Shown here in pieces: positions 1 through 9,574 of a DNA stretch of 64,000 nt. Numbering within the stretch: position 1 is the stretch's first letter; the number at the start of each line of letters is the position of its first letter. The translations under genes and the position numbers were made by a program. The notes beneath the pieces were generated by a model that was not told the DNA's origin, ran no database searches, and saw nothing but the letters and a program-made list of their open reading frames with translations. This DNA is from Streptomyces cathayae (GTDB lineage Bacteria > Actinomycetota > Actinomycetes > Streptomycetales > Streptomycetaceae). The DNA is taken from assembly GCF_029760955.1 (NCBI RefSeq), contig NZ_CP121682.1, positions 3,348,001 through 3,412,000 of the forward strand. The letters are read 5' to 3'.

Positions 1-1001
1 ATGTGACCGACGGAGGAGTAGGCGATGAGTCGTTTGAGGTCGCCCTTGGCGCCTTCCTTGGCGAGGGCCAGGCAGGCGAGGGACCCGTAGACGATGCCGA
101 CGACGGCGAAGGCGCCGAGGTAGGGAGCGAAGGTGCGGAAACCGTCCGGTGCGACGGGGAGCAGGATCCGTACGAACCCGTAGGTGCCCATCTTCAGCAG
201 GACGCCGGCCAGCAGGACCGAGCCGACGGTGGGGGCGGCGGTGTGGGCGTCGGGCAGCCAGCTGTGCAGCGGCCACATCGGGGTCTTGACCGCGAGCCCG
301 ATCCCGATCGCCAGAACGGCGATGACCTGCACGGATACGCTCAGTGACCGGCCGTTGTCAGTGGCGAGTGCCACCATGTCGAATGTGCCCGCCGTGATTC
401 CGATCAGGAGCAGGCCGAGCAGCATGACCACGGAGCCGAGCAGCGTGTAGAGGATGAACTTCCAGGCGGCCTCGGCCCGGCCCTCACCGCCCCAGCGGGC
501 GATGAGGAAGTACATCGGGATCAGGACCATCTCGAAGGCGAGGAAGAACAGGATCAGGTCCAGGACGGCGAAGGCCGCGAGGGTGCCGGATTCGAGGACG
601 AGCAGCAGGGCGACGAATGCCTTCGGGGACGGGCCCGTGGGCGGTTTGAAGTAGGTGTACAGCGCGCTGAGGAAGGTGAGCAGCGCGGTCAGGACCAGAA
701 GGGGGAGGGAGATGCCGTCGGTGCCGAGGTGGATTCGTACGTCGAGTGCGGGGATCCAGCTGATGTCGGTCGTGGCCTGCATCTTCGACGGCTGGTCGTG
801 GTCGAAGCCGAGCGCGAGGACGATCGCCGCGACGAGGACGGCGCCGGTGACCGTCACGCCGTGCCGGAGCACGGCCTGGTCGGGTGATGTCCCCTTGAGT
901 CCGGGCGGAGCCGGCAGGAGAGCGGCGGCGGCACCGAGGAGCGGGCCGACGACGAGAAACGCCAGGAGGAACTGCATCACGGACTCGCTGATATCGATCA
1001 C
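1..1001 (-). CDS. nuoM: NADH-quinone oxidoreductase subunit M, second copy (3' end outside window)
   Basis: Antiporter-like proton-channel subunit of complex I. The frame stays open to the left edge, giving the first 333 residues; the gene is cut by the window, not broken. Visible are an N-terminal helix pair, the conserved membrane glutamate in LAFEMVLIPMYFLIARWGGE, and at the edge the RLIAYSSVGH stretch typical of NuoM/L/N channel helices. The GTG start follows the nuoL2 stop by six bases. It is the last visible gene of the incomplete nuo cluster; nuoN2 probably follows outside the window. The sequence differs clearly from the NuoM at 43616-45187, so this is an old paralogue. Confidence 0.93.
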   Translation of the reverse strand, partial: MIDISESVMQFLLAFLVVGPLLGAAAALLPAPPGLKGTSPDQAVLRHGVTVTGAVLVAAIVLALGFDHDQPSKMQATTDISWIPALDVRIHLGTDGISLPLLVLTALLTFLSALYTYFKPPTGPSPKAFVALLLVLESGTLAAFAVLDLILFFLAFEMVLIPMYFLIARWGGEGRAEAAWKFILYTLLGSVVMLLGLLLIGITAGTFDMVALATDNGRSLSVSVQVIAVLAIGIGLAVKTPMWPLHSWLPDAHTAAPTVGSVLLAGVLLKMGTYGFVRILLPVAPDGFRTFAPYLGAFAVVGIVYGSLACLALAKEGAKGDLKRLIAYSSVGH

Positions 1002-1007
1002 GTCTGC

Positions 1008-3002
1008 TCACGCTCCCGTCGCGGCGAGGACGACGGCGACCGCGAGGATGACGGTGCCGGCGAGCAGCGCGCTCACATAGGTCTGCAGATTGCCGGTCTG
1101 GGCGCGTCGTACGGCGGTCCCGAGCCACCGGGGCAGCGTTCCCGCGCCGCGTACGTAGGTGTCGACGACCTCGCGGTCGAGGAACCGGACGAGAGAGGCC
1201 GCGGCCTGGACGGGGCGGACGAAGAGGGTCGTGTACACGGCGTCGAGGTGGAAGCCGACGGCCGCGTGGCGGTGCAGCGGGCCGAGCAGCAGCCGCCCGG
1301 GGTCCGAGGGGTCCGGTGCGTACGCGATGTCCCCGTAGGCGGGTTCGTGACTGGCGATGGCCTCCGCCTCGACCTGCCCGGCATCACCGTGCGGGTGGGC
1401 GGCGACGGCACCGAGGGGGATGCCGGCGGCGTGTGCGGTCGTGTGGCGCCAGGTGGCGTAGGTGACGATGCCGCCGACCAGGGCCATCCCCGTGCCGAGC
1501 ACGGAGGTGGTGAGGGTCGGGGTCAGGTCGTGACCGTCGAACCAGTCGGGCAGTGCGCGGAAGGCGAAGCCGCCGAACGCGAGGGACGGGACGGCGAGCA
1601 CCCACAGCACGGCGGTCATGGTGAAGGGCTGTCTGCCGTGGTCGGGGGCCTCGGGGCCGTGTCCGCGGAAGGCCAGTAGCCACAGGCGCACCGCGTACGC
1701 CGCGGTGAGCAGGGCGGTGGCCAGGCCGGCGAGGAGGACGATCCAGCCCGCGGCGGCGGGGGTCTGTCCGGTGTGGCCGATGACGACGTGTTCGGCGGCT
1801 CCGAGGACGGCCTCCTTGGAGAAGAAGCCGCTGAACGGCGGGATCGCGGCGAGCGCGAGGAGCGCCACGGTCATCGTCCAGTAGGCGTCGGGGACGCGGT
1901 CGCGCAGGTGGCTCATGCGGGACATGGCGGCCAGCGAGTTGGTGCCGGCGGCGTGGATGATCACGCCGGCGGCGAGGAACAGGAGCGCCTTGAAGGCGCC
2001 GTGGGACAGGAGGTGGAAGACGGCGGCTCCGCGGTCGCCGAGGGCGAGTGCGCCGGTCATGTAGCCGAGTTGGCCGATCGTCGAGTAGGCGAGGACCCGT
2101 TTGATGTCGTCCTGGGCGAGGGCGGCGAGCGCCGACCCGGCCATGGTGACGGCGGCCATGACGGCGAGGACGGTCATCGCGGCCCGGGATGCCTCGAAGA
2201 GCGGAAGGAGGCGGGCGACGAAGTAGACACCGGCGGCGACCATCGTCGCGGCGTGGATCAGCGCGGAGACGGGGGTCGGGCCCGCCATCGCGTCGGGGAG
2301 CCAGGTGTGCAGCGGGAACTGCGCCGACTTGCCGGCCACGCCCGCCAGGAGCAGCAGGGCGATCAGTGTGGGGTGTTCGATGCCGCCGTTCGCGACGGCG
2401 TCGAGGATGCGGGTGATGCGGAACGACCCGGCGTCGGTGGCCAGGGCGAACAGGCCGATGAGGAAGGGGACGTCGCCGAGCTTGGTGACCAGGAAGGCCT
2501 TGAGGGAGGCGGCGCGGGCCTCGGGGGTCTCCCAGTAGTGGCCGACCAGGAAGTAGGAGCAGATGCCCATGACCTCCCAGCCGACCAGCAGCACCATCAG
2601 GTCGCCGGAGTAGACGACGAGGAGCATCGCGGAGGTGAACAGGGAGACGAGAGCGGCGTAGGAGGGGTAGCGCGGGTCGTCACGGAGGTAGCCGGTCGAG
2701 TAGATCTGCACGCAGGTGGCGACGACACCGACGAGCACGGCGGTGAGGGCGGCGAAGCCGTCGATGTGCAGGGCGAGTTCGACGGGGACCGAACCGGTGG
2801 GGGTCAGCTCGGTGGCGGCGTCGACGGCCCGGTCACCTCCCTGGCGCGCGGCGACCGCGGCAGCCAGCGCGAGGGAGGCGACGGTCGGCAGGACGGCGAG
2901 CGGGCGGACGAAGCCGGGGGCCGTGCGGCCCAGGAGCAGTCCGGCGATCGCGCCGAGGAAGGGAAGGAGGGGGACTAGGGCGGCGAGGGTGGTCGTGGTC
3001 AC
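1008..3002 (-). CDS. nuoL: NADH-quinone oxidoreductase subunit L, second copy
   Basis: Large membrane proton-pumping subunit of complex I (664 aa, normal length). It shows many hydrophobic helices, the conserved [16 protein letters not shown] segment, the [17 protein letters not shown] and [15 protein letters not shown] channel motifs, and the C-terminal lateral region. It overlaps nuoK2 by four bases (GTGA) and is followed six bases later by nuoM2. The complete nuo operon has its own NuoL at 45193-47166, so the genome encodes at least two. Confidence 0.95.
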   Translation of the reverse strand: MTTTTLAALVPLLPFLGAIAGLLLGRTAPGFVRPLAVLPTVASLALAAAVAARQGGDRAVDAATELTPTGSVPVELALHIDGFAALTAVLVGVVATCVQIYSTGYLRDDPRYPSYAALVSLFTSAMLLVVYSGDLMVLLVGWEVMGICSYFLVGHYWETPEARAASLKAFLVTKLGDVPFLIGLFALATDAGSFRITRILDAVANGGIEHPTLIALLLLAGVAGKSAQFPLHTWLPDAMAGPTPVSALIHAATMVAAGVYFVARLLPLFEASRAAMTVLAVMAAVTMAGSALAALAQDDIKRVLAYSTIGQLGYMTGALALGDRGAAVFHLLSHGAFKALLFLAAGVIIHAAGTNSLAAMSRMSHLRDRVPDAYWTMTVALLALAAIPPFSGFFSKEAVLGAAEHVVIGHTGQTPAAAGWIVLLAGLATALLTAAYAVRLWLLAFRGHGPEAPDHGRQPFTMTAVLWVLAVPSLAFGGFAFRALPDWFDGHDLTPTLTTSVLGTGMALVGGIVTYATWRHTTAHAAGIPLGAVAAHPHGDAGQVEAEAIASHEPAYGDIAYAPDPSDPGRLLLGPLHRHAAVGFHLDAVYTTLFVRPVQAAASLVRFLDREVVDTYVRGAGTLPRWLGTAVRRAQTGNLQTYVSALLAGTVILAVAVVLAATGA

Positions 3003-3478
3003 GCGGTGGCCTCAGCCTTCGTGACGGCCGCCCGGGTCGTGGGGGCGTCGCTGTCGGGGGCGGGGCCGCCGGGGCCGCCCGGTCCGCCGAGGCCGCCCGG
3101 TCCGCCGGGGCCGCCCGGTCCGCCGGGGCCGCCCGTGCGGTCGGGGTCGTCGGGGTCGTGGCCCTCGGCGGTGTCGCGGAGCTTGTCGATGTCCGCGGTC
3201 CCGCGGCTGCGGTGGACGGCGAGGACGATCGCCAGGCCGATGCCGATCTCGGCGGCGGCGATGGCAATGGTGAACAGGGCGAGGGCCTGACCGGAGTGCA
3301 GGGTCTCCTCGGCGGCCTTGCTGAGCCAGACGTCGAAGGCGACCAGGTTCAGGTTGACGGCGTTGAGCATCAGCTCGACCGACATGAGGACCAGGATCGC
3401 GTTGCGGCGGGCGAGGACTCCGTACAGGCCGGTGCAGAACAGGAGGGCGGACAGTACGGCGGGATAGGCGAGGTGCAT
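2999..3478 (-). CDS. nuoK: NADH-quinone oxidoreductase subunit K with Gly-Gly-Pro tail, second copy
   Basis: Small three-helix membrane subunit of complex I. The core (residues 1 to about 105) has the expected [16 protein letters not shown] and [17 protein letters not shown] motifs with the membrane glutamates. At 159 aa it is about 60 residues longer than usual. The extra tail has a collagen-like Gly-Gly-Pro run (about residues 118-140) followed by a short charged end, and is encoded by 18-bp tandem repeats. The start shares one base with the nuoJ2 stop and the end overlaps nuoL2 by four bases. The tail is seen directly; its role is unknown. Confidence 0.94.
   Translation of the reverse strand: MHLAYPAVLSALLFCTGLYGVLARRNAILVLMSVELMLNAVNLNLVAFDVWLSKAAEETLHSGQALALFTIAIAAAEIGIGLAIVLAVHRSRGTADIDKLRDTAEGHDPDDPDRTGGPGGPGGPGGPGGLGGPGGPGGPAPDSDAPTTRAAVTKAEATA
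3061..3134. repeat. 18-bp tandem repeat inside nuoK2
   Basis: Three near-identical 18-bp units begin at 3081, 3099 and 3117, preceded by a partial unit. On the coding strand they encode Gly-Gly-Pro triplets in the NuoK2 tail. Unit length is a multiple of three, so copy-number change would keep the frame. Confidence 0.85.
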
Positions 3479-4083
3479 CAGCGGTCCCCCTCCGCGTCGC
3501 CCGGGGTGCCCGCCTTCGTGCCCGCCCTGGCGCCCGCCTTCGTCCGGCGGGAGAGGACGATCGCGCCGACGAGGGCGGCCAGGAGGAGGACGGAGAGGGC
3601 CTCGAAGGGGAGGACCCAGTGCTGGAAGAGGCTCGCGCCCATCACGTCGGTGGAGCCGGCGGGCGCGCCGTCCAGATCGATCCAGGTGGTACGGAAGGCG
3701 TCGACGACCACCCAGACCAGGGCGGCAGCGGCGGCGACGGCCACGGCGAGGGCGACCGGGCGGTTGCCGGAGTCGGCGTCCGGGGAGCGGCCGATGGGGG
3801 CTCTGGTGAGCATCAGACCGAACAGCAGGAGGACGATGACCGAACCCACATAGATGAGGACCTGTACCCAGGCGATGAACTCGGCCGTGAGCAGGAGGTA
3901 TTCGACGGCGAGTCCGCCGAGGGCCACCACCAGCCACAGGGCGGCGTGCACCAGCTGCCGGGTGGTGACGGTGACGACGGCGGCGCCGAAGGTGACCAGG
4001 CCGACGAGGAGGAAGGCGATCTCCACACCGGTCGGGGAGAGGAAACCCTGCGGGGCCGTGCCGGCGGCTGCGGCGAGGGTCAC
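3478..4083 (-). CDS. nuoJ: NADH-quinone oxidoreductase subunit J, second copy
   Basis: Membrane subunit of complex I (201 aa with the GTG start at 4083, which overlaps the nuoI2 stop as GTGA). It has five hydrophobic segments and the family motif [20 protein letters not shown], the helix that carries the pi-bulge in complex I. The C-terminus ends in a short Lys/Arg/Gly-rich stretch. It is a normal-length relative of NuoJ; the copy in the complete operon is much longer (292 aa). Confidence 0.94.
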   Translation of the reverse strand: MTLAAAAGTAPQGFLSPTGVEIAFLLVGLVTFGAAVVTVTTRQLVHAALWLVVALGGLAVEYLLLTAEFIAWVQVLIYVGSVIVLLLFGLMLTRAPIGRSPDADSGNRPVALAVAVAAAAALVWVVVDAFRTTWIDLDGAPAGSTDVMGASLFQHWVLPFEALSVLLLAALVGAIVLSRRTKAGARAGTKAGTPGDAEGDR

Positions 4084-4715
4084 GGCCCCTCCCTCTTCGG
4101 CCCGGTCGGGCCGGTGGTCGGCGGGTCGGGCTGCGGGTCGGCGGTCGGCGGCTCGGGCTGTGGCTCGGGCTCCGCGGCGGCCTGGGTGGCGGCCAGTTTG
4201 TCGGCCGTCTTGCGGGCGGCGGCGAGTTCCTTCGGTTCCTCTGCGGCGGGGTCGAGGGCCGGCGGGGCCGGGACCGTCCACATCCACTCGCGGAGCTTGT
4301 CGCGTTCGTGGGTGAGTTCGCGGATGTCGGTCTCGGCGTACTCGAACTCGGGCGACCAGAACAGGGCGTCGAAAGGACAGACCTCGATGCAGATACCGCA
4401 GTACATGCACAAGGAGAAGTCGATGGCGAAGCGGTCGAGGACGTTGCGGCTGCGGTCACGGCCGCCGGGCGTCGTCGCCGGGACGGTCTCCTTGTGGGAG
4501 TCGATGTAGATGCACCAGTCCGGGCACTCGCGGGCGCACAGCATGCAGACCGTGCAGTTCTCCTCGAACAGGCCGATCACACCGCGGGTGCGGGGCGCGA
4601 GGTCGGGCTGGGTGTCCGGGTACCGGCCGGTGACGGACTTCTTCGTCATCGTCCGCAGGGTGACGGCCAGGCCCTTGGCCAGGCCGGAGCCGGGAAAGCC
4701 AGGAGGGGGTGTCAT
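4080..4715 (-). CDS. nuoI: NADH-quinone oxidoreductase subunit I, second copy (two 4Fe-4S clusters)
   Basis: Peripheral-arm iron-sulfur subunit (TYKY family, 211 aa). Both CxxCxxCxxxCP cluster motifs are intact: [12 protein letters not shown] near residue 54 and [12 protein letters not shown] near residue 103. The C-terminal 55 residues are an unusual Pro/Glu/Gln-rich tail, ending in [13 protein letters not shown]. Intact ligands mean electrons could pass through clusters N6a and N6b even though this cluster lacks the NADH-input subunits. It lies three bases after nuoH2 and overlaps nuoJ2. Confidence 0.94.
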   Translation of the reverse strand: MTPPPGFPGSGLAKGLAVTLRTMTKKSVTGRYPDTQPDLAPRTRGVIGLFEENCTVCMLCARECPDWCIYIDSHKETVPATTPGGRDRSRNVLDRFAIDFSLCMYCGICIEVCPFDALFWSPEFEYAETDIRELTHERDKLREWMWTVPAPPALDPAAEEPKELAAARKTADKLAATQAAAEPEPQPEPPTADPQPDPPTTGPTGPKREGP

Positions 4716-4718
4716 GGC

Positions 4719-5687
4719 TTAGGAGATCACCACCTTGACGACGCCGGTGAGGGCGATCTGGGCGAGGGCGAGGGGAACGAGGAGGGTCCAGGAGAGTTTC
4801 TGCAACTGGTCCTCGCGCAGTCGGGGATAGGTGACGCGGAGCCAGATGACGACGAAGGCGAGGACCGCGGTCTTCAGCAGGGTCCAGACCCAGCCGAGGC
4901 CGTCGGCGCCCCATGGCCCGTGCCAGCCGCCCAGGAAGAGGACGGTGGTCAAGGCGCACAGGACGACGATCCCGGCGTACTCGGCGAGCAGGAAGAGCGC
5001 GAACCGCAGACCGGTGTACTCGGTGTACGCCCCGAAGATGATCTCCGAGTCGGCGACGGGCATGTCGAAGGGCGGACGCTGGAGTTCGGCGAGGCCGGCG
5101 ACGAAGAAGACGATCGCGCCGACGATCTGCCAGGGCAGCCACCACCACTCGAAGGCGTCGAGGATGCCGACGAGGGAAACGGTGCCGGCCGCCATCGCCA
5201 CCGAGGCGGCGGTGAGCAGCATCGGGAGTTCGTAGGCGAGCAGTTGGGCGGCGGTGCGCAGGCCACCGAGGAGGGAGTACTTGTTGGCGGAGGCCCACCC
5301 GGCCATCAGCGAGCCGAGGACACCGACGCCCATGACGGCGAGCACGAAGAACACGCCCGCGTCGATCACCTGGCCGACCGCGCCCTCGCCCGGGCCGATC
5401 GGGATGACGAGCAGGACGAGGAGGTACGGCAGGAGGGCGACGGCGGGGGCGAGCTGGAAGACACGGCGGTCCGCGCCGGCCGGGACCACGTCCTCCTTCT
5501 GCGCGAACTTCACGCCGTCGGCGATGAGCTGGGCCCAGCCGTGGAAGCCACCCGCGTACATCGGGCCCAGACGGCCCTGCATGTGGGCCATCACCTTGTG
5601 CTCGGTCTGACCCACGATCAGGGGGAAGGTGAGGAAGACGACGAAGACGAGCAGGAGTCGCAGGGCGACGTCGAGTACGTCGTTCAC
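4719..5687 (-). CDS. nuoH: NADH-quinone oxidoreductase subunit H, second copy
   Basis: Membrane subunit that forms the quinone tunnel and joins the two arms of complex I (322 aa, normal length). Conserved pieces include GRLGPMYAGGFHGWAQLIADGVK, shown here only by its ends GRLGPMY and LIADGVK, then RPPFDMPVADSEIIFGAYTE and the AEY helix. The GTG start shares its first base with the TAG stop of nuoC2. It lacks the Pro/Gly-rich C-terminal extension seen in the NuoH of the complete operon. Confidence 0.94.
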   Translation of the reverse strand: MNDVLDVALRLLLVFVVFLTFPLIVGQTEHKVMAHMQGRLGPMYAGGFHGWAQLIADGVKFAQKEDVVPAGADRRVFQLAPAVALLPYLLVLLVIPIGPGEGAVGQVIDAGVFFVLAVMGVGVLGSLMAGWASANKYSLLGGLRTAAQLLAYELPMLLTAASVAMAAGTVSLVGILDAFEWWWLPWQIVGAIVFFVAGLAELQRPPFDMPVADSEIIFGAYTEYTGLRFALFLLAEYAGIVVLCALTTVLFLGGWHGPWGADGLGWVWTLLKTAVLAFVVIWLRVTYPRLREDQLQKLSWTLLVPLALAQIALTGVVKVVIS

Positions 5688-6919
5688 TACGGACCTCCCG
5701 AGGGGTCGGGGTCGTCGGAAGTCGAGGGCCCCGGTTCCGACTTCGGTTCCGGTTCCGGTTCCGGTTCCGACTTCGGTTCCGGTTCCGAGTCGGACTTCGG
5801 GTCGCGTTCGGGGTGGGCGAAGGCGGGGCGGGCGTGGTGCCAGGGGGCATCCGGGTTGCGCGGTGCGGCAGCGGGCTCGGGGCCCGACGCCCCGGACCCG
5901 TCCGGCGCCTCTGTTCCGGTGGGCTCCGGCGGTGTCGCCTCGGCGCGCTGGGACGCCGACCCCTCGCTCGCGCTGCGGGCACGCCGCGGGGGCCGCGCGG
6001 GACGGCCGGGAGGCGTGGTCGGGATGGCCGGCGTGGCCGTTTCGGGCTGTGCCTCGGTGTCGGCGGCCGGTGCTTCGGGGGCGGCCCGGCCCGCCCGCCG
6101 GCTCGCGGAGCCTTCGGCGGCCGAGCGGCTGCGGCGCGGCGCCGGTGAGGGCCGGTCCTCGGGCCGGTCCTCGGAGCCGTCCCCGGCAGGAACCGACTCG
6201 GTTCCTGCCGGGGCGGACTGGCTCGCCGAGCCCTGCGCCGCCGTACGGGTGCGGCGGACCGGGCGTTCGCCGGGAGTGCGCCCCGTGCCGGCGGCCGCCC
6301 GGCCCACGGCGCGGGCCGGACGGGACGGAGCCGCGGGGAGCTTGCCCTTCAGAGGGCCCCACTCATTCGGGTCGGGGACGCCCGGGGGGAGCATCTGGCG
6401 GCGCTTCGGACCGCCGTGCTCGACGCCCGCCGCAGGCTCCCCGGGCTCTTTGGCCCCGGGCCATGCCTTGGCGACACGGGCGGCGAGGACGAAGTCCTTG
6501 CGCAGCGGGTGGCCCTCGAAGTTGTCCGGCAGGAGCAGGTGGTCCAGAGCCGGATGGCCGGCGAAGTCGACGCCGAACATCTCGTACGTCTCGCGCTCGT
6601 GCCAGGCGGCCCCCGCGTAGACGTCCACGGCGGAGGGCAGCGCCGGGGCGTCATGCGGGACCGTCGTGCGCAGCAGCAGGCGGCGTACCGGGGAGAGGGC
6701 GACGACGTGCGCGGTGACGCAGAAGCCCGTGCCGGGCTCGTCGACCGCGCTCAGCCAGTCGAAGTACGTGCAGCCGAGCCGGTCACGGGCGGCCTCCAGG
6801 GCGGGGATCCAGGAGGCCGGCGGGACGTCGACGGTCAGGACGTCGTACGACTCCTCGGCCGTGGCCTCCGTACCGAACAGTTCCTCGACGTCGGCGGGGA
6901 GCCAGCCGACCGCGGTCAC
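5687..6919 (-). CDS. nuoC: NADH-quinone oxidoreductase subunit C, second copy, with long disordered tail
   Basis: Residues 1 to about 160 are a NuoC (30-kDa subunit) domain, with the signature [18 protein letters not shown] at 106-123 and the GHPLRKDF end. Residues 160-410 are not NuoC: a Pro/Arg/Ser/Glu-rich, probably disordered tail. It holds three copies of RR-x-R-[TS]-A-[AS]-[QE]-GSAS-[QR] at about 222-234, 262-274 and 312-324, then an acidic [19 protein letters not shown] run at 377-395 encoded by ggttcc hexamers. The GTG start at 6919 overlaps the nuoB2 stop. No nuoD follows, unlike the complete operon. The tail does not resemble NuoD, so this is not a NuoCD fusion. Confidence 0.9.
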   Translation of the reverse strand: MTAVGWLPADVEELFGTEATAEESYDVLTVDVPPASWIPALEAARDRLGCTYFDWLSAVDEPGTGFCVTAHVVALSPVRRLLLRTTVPHDAPALPSAVDVYAGAAWHERETYEMFGVDFAGHPALDHLLLPDNFEGHPLRKDFVLAARVAKAWPGAKEPGEPAAGVEHGGPKRRQMLPPGVPDPNEWGPLKGKLPAAPSRPARAVGRAAAGTGRTPGERPVRRTRTAAQGSASQSAPAGTESVPAGDGSEDRPEDRPSPAPRRSRSAAEGSASRRAGRAAPEAPAADTEAQPETATPAIPTTPPGRPARPPRRARSASEGSASQRAEATPPEPTGTEAPDGSGASGPEPAAAPRNPDAPWHHARPAFAHPERDPKSDSEPEPKSEPEPEPEPKSEPGPSTSDDPDPSGGP

Positions 6920-7626
6920 CGGTCCTCCCCCTCGCCGGACGTCGCCGCACCGGACTCCCCCGGCGCGGGCGGCTTCACCAATCCGCTCCGCAGCGCCGCC
7001 GCCGACGCGCCCGGGGCGTCCCGCTCGCCCGCCCCGTACCTCTCTCCCAGCGACTCCCGCGCGATCTTCTCCTGGAGCTTCAGGACCCCCTGGAGCAGCG
7101 CCTCGGGCCGCGGCGGGCAGCCGGGGACATAGACGTCGACCGGGATGATCTGGTCGACGCCCTTGGTGACGGAGTAGGAGTCCCAGTACGGGCCGCCGCA
7201 GTTGCTGCAGGCGCCGAAGGAGATGACGTACTTCGGCTCGGGCATCTGCTCGTACAGGCGCTTCACCGCGGGCGCCATCTTGTCCGTGACCGTGCCGGAG
7301 ACGACCATCAGGTCGGCCTGGCGCGGTCCCGGTGCGAAGGGGATGACACCGAGGCGGATGAAGTCGTGGCGGGCCATCGACGCGGCGATGAACTCGATCG
7401 CGCAGCAGGCGAGGCCGAAGTTGAAGACCCAGAGCGAGTAGCGGCGGCCCCAGTTGAGGATGACCTTCATCGGCTCGGGGGCGAGCCGGGAGAGCACGCC
7501 GAGCTTTCCCCCGCCCTCGGCGGGGAGCACGGCGGGATCCGGCAGCAGCACCGGTTCGGAGCCCGCCCCGGATGCCGCTCCGGGGCCGGTCCCGGAGCCC
7601 GTCGGGTGGGCAGGGGTCACGTCCAT
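6916..7626 (-). CDS. nuoB: NADH-quinone oxidoreductase subunit B, second copy (cluster N2)
   Basis: Carries the terminal 4Fe-4S cluster N2 that reduces quinone. The ligand cysteines are present: tandem cysteines in [10 protein letters not shown], one in [10 protein letters not shown] and one in [10 protein letters not shown]. At 236 aa it is longer than the 184-aa NuoB of the complete operon, through a 45-residue Gly/Pro/Ala-rich N-terminus and a similar C-terminal tail. It overlaps nuoA2 by ten bases and nuoC2 by four. Confidence 0.94.
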   Translation of the reverse strand: MDVTPAHPTGSGTGPGAASGAGSEPVLLPDPAVLPAEGGGKLGVLSRLAPEPMKVILNWGRRYSLWVFNFGLACCAIEFIAASMARHDFIRLGVIPFAPGPRQADLMVVSGTVTDKMAPAVKRLYEQMPEPKYVISFGACSNCGGPYWDSYSVTKGVDQIIPVDVYVPGCPPRPEALLQGVLKLQEKIARESLGERYGAGERDAPGASAAALRSGLVKPPAPGESGAATSGEGEDR

Positions 7627-8039
7627 GTCAGGACGCCCTTCTTGTATGCGTACAGCAGGCCGACGGCGAGAAAGCCGAGGAAGATGAACATCTCCACCAG
7701 GGTGGTCGCGCCGTAACCGTCGACGGCGAAGACGGTGGCCCAGGGGAAGAGGAAGATCGAGTCGACAGCGAAGATCACGTAGAGGAAGGCGTAGACGTAG
7801 TAGCGGACCTGGGTGTGGGCCCAGCCCTCACCGACGGGGTCGACCCCGCACTCGTACGTCATGAGCTTCTCGGGGGTGGGGACCACCGGCCGCAGCAGGC
7901 GTCCCGCGCCGAAGGCGACGGCGACGAACAGCACACCGACGACGGCGAGCAGCCCGACGACCGAATACGCCTGGAAGTAGTCCGCCGCGACGTACTGTGA
8001 AGCGATCACGGCCGGATCGACGCTGATCGGTTCCCGCAC
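7617..8039 (-). CDS. nuoA: NADH-quinone oxidoreductase subunit A, second copy
   Basis: Three-helix membrane subunit of complex I with the family motifs [15 protein letters not shown] and [21 protein letters not shown] chose the GTG at 8039 (140 aa) because GAGGGG lies five bases upstream; a frame-compatible GTG at 8072 would add 11 residues without an evident ribosome site. First gene of the second nuo cluster and divergent from the sensor kinase at 8205. It overlaps nuoB2 by ten bases. Confidence 0.92.
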   Translation of the reverse strand: MREPISVDPAVIASQYVAADYFQAYSVVGLLAVVGVLFVAVAFGAGRLLRPVVPTPEKLMTYECGVDPVGEGWAHTQVRYYVYAFLYVIFAVDSIFLFPWATVFAVDGYGATTLVEMFIFLGFLAVGLLYAYKKGVLTWT

Positions 8040-8075
8040 GTCCGCCCCTCGCTGTCGACGATCTGTACGCACGGG

Positions 8076-8103
8076 AGTCTAGGCCCTTATAAGGAGGCCG
8101 TAA
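8076..8103 (-). promoter_or_regulatory. Putative promoter of the second nuo cluster
   Basis: On the minus strand, TTACGG (8103-8098) and TAGACT (8081-8076) are separated by 16 bases, a reasonable housekeeping-type promoter for a Streptomyces, 37 bases before the nuoA2 start. The spacer contains the perfect palindrome CCTTATAAGG (8085-8094), AT-rich against a GC-rich background. This is motif matching only. Confidence 0.4.
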
Positions 8104-8204
8104 GCAGCCCGTCGCACCCGGATGTGGGAGGTGGGGATTTCCCCCGTGCATCTCAGGGGCCCACCTCATGGCGCGGGTCCCCCCGGCCCGGCACGCTAAG
8201 ACCC

Positions 8205-9410
8205 ATGACCGAACCTTTCCCCGCTGCCGACGACCGTCCGCCGCCGGTCCGCCTCGCCTACGACCGGCACACCTGGAAGGAGATCGCCCACCTCCTGGCG
8301 AACCTTCCGGTGGCGCTGGTGGGCTTCACCTATGTCACGACCGTACTGTTCACCGGCCTCGGGCTGACGGTCACGGTGATCGGGTTCCCGCTGCTCGCGG
8401 CCGGTCTGTCGGGTGCGCGGTGGCTGGGCAGGGCGGAGCGGGCGCGGGCCAGGGCACTGCTCGGGGTGCGGGTGGAGGAGCCGAGCCGGCTGCCGCTGCG
8501 TGGTGCCGGAGGGTTTCTGCCCCGGATGTGGATGGCGTTGAAGGACCCGGTGGGCTGGCGCACGATGCTCTACGAGGCGATACGGCTGCCGTGGGGCATC
8601 GTGACCTTCACCGTCACGCTGACCTCGCTGTTCGTACTGTGGCCGGTGCTGCCGTTCATCGCGCGGGGGCTCGCCAACGCGGACCGGGCCATGGTGCGCG
8701 GTCTGCTCTCCCCCTCCGACGAACTGGAGCGGCGCATAGCCGAGTTGGAGTCCGGCCGGGGCGTGGTGTTCGACACCGCCGCGGCGGATCTGCGGCGCAT
8801 CGAGCGCGATCTGCACGACGGGGCGCAGGCCCGGCTGGTCAACCTGGCCATGGGGCTGGGCCTGGCCAAGGAGAAGCTGCTGGAGGATCCCGACACGGCG
8901 GCGTCGATGGTCGCGGAGGCGCACGGCGAGGTGAAGCTGGCGCTGCAGGAGCTGCGGGACCTGGCGCGCGGCATCCACCCGGCGGTCCTGACCGACCGGG
9001 GACTGGACGCGGCCCTGTCGTCGGTCGCCTCTCGCTGCACGGTGCCGGTGAAGGTGACGGTCGATCTCGCCGAGCGGCCGGCCGCGGCCATCGAGGGCAT
9101 CGCGTACTTCACGGTCTCGGAGCTGCTGCAGAACGTCAGCAAGCACAGTGCGGCGCGTTCGGCCGCGGTCGACGTGTGGCGGGTGGACGGCCGGCTGCTC
9201 ATCCAGGTGGAGGACGACGGCCGCGGGGGCGCGCGTCTGGACGGCGGTACGGGGATGCGGGGTCTCGCGGACCGGCTGGGCGCGGTGGACGGCCTGTTCG
9301 TCGTGGAGTCGCCGGAGGGCGGTCCGACGACGGTGACGGCGGAGCTGCCGTGGCGGGACCGCTCCGGTGCCCTTGCCGGGGAGGAGCGGACGGCCCACCC
9401 GCGGTCGTAG
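8205..9410 (+). CDS. Two-component sensor histidine kinase (HisKA_3 type), first of a pair
   Basis: Membrane sensor kinase, 401 aa from the ATG at 8205. The first 165 residues hold a sensor/DUF-type region with about four hydrophobic segments (35-75, 125-155). The dimerisation box RRIERDLHDGAQARL has the phosphoacceptor His204, followed by the N-box SELLQNVSKH and G-box DDGRGGARLDGGTGMRGLA. No clear ribosome site is visible, so translation may be leaderless. The neighbouring kinase at 9575 is a close paralogue and the NarL-like regulator at 11288 is the likely partner. The signal is unknown. Confidence 0.92.
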   Translation: MTEPFPAADDRPPPVRLAYDRHTWKEIAHLLANLPVALVGFTYVTTVLFTGLGLTVTVIGFPLLAAGLSGARWLGRAERARARALLGVRVEEPSRLPLRGAGGFLPRMWMALKDPVGWRTMLYEAIRLPWGIVTFTVTLTSLFVLWPVLPFIARGLANADRAMVRGLLSPSDELERRIAELESGRGVVFDTAAADLRRIERDLHDGAQARLVNLAMGLGLAKEKLLEDPDTAASMVAEAHGEVKLALQELRDLARGIHPAVLTDRGLDAALSSVASRCTVPVKVTVDLAERPAAAIEGIAYFTVSELLQNVSKHSAARSAAVDVWRVDGRLLIQVEDDGRGGARLDGGTGMRGLADRLGAVDGLFVVESPEGGPTTVTAELPWRDRSGALAGEERTAHPRS

Positions 9411-9574
9411 GCGACCCGCCCGCGAACGTGGGCGGGGAGGGGGGTCGTAGGCCGAGAGGGGTGGGGAAAACCCCCCGTCCAAGACTGCGACGTGCTCCAT
9501 GGTCCGCGGACCTGCGGCCCAGCAGTCTGGGGATACGACAGCACCGCCGCCGGACGAGGAGAAGGACGACGCCG

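Noticed and set aside
1773..2978. 401-codon plus-strand frame opposite nuoL2
   Set aside because: It is antisense to a clear NuoL and reads as Gly/Glu/Asp/Arg/His-rich shadow protein with no domain.
4308..6620. 770-codon plus-strand frame opposite nuoI2, nuoH2 and nuoC2
   Set aside because: Shadow of three genes on the other strand in GC-rich DNA; no domain or ribosome site.
5687..6919. NuoCD fusion
   Set aside because: The region after the NuoC domain is low-complexity and has none of the NuoD motifs, such as GPQHPSTHG or RMDYLTPF.
8168..9574. N-terminal extension of the second kinase frame through the first kinase gene
   Set aside because: The extension is out of frame with the first kinase and has no domain; ATG 9575 has a strong ribosome site.
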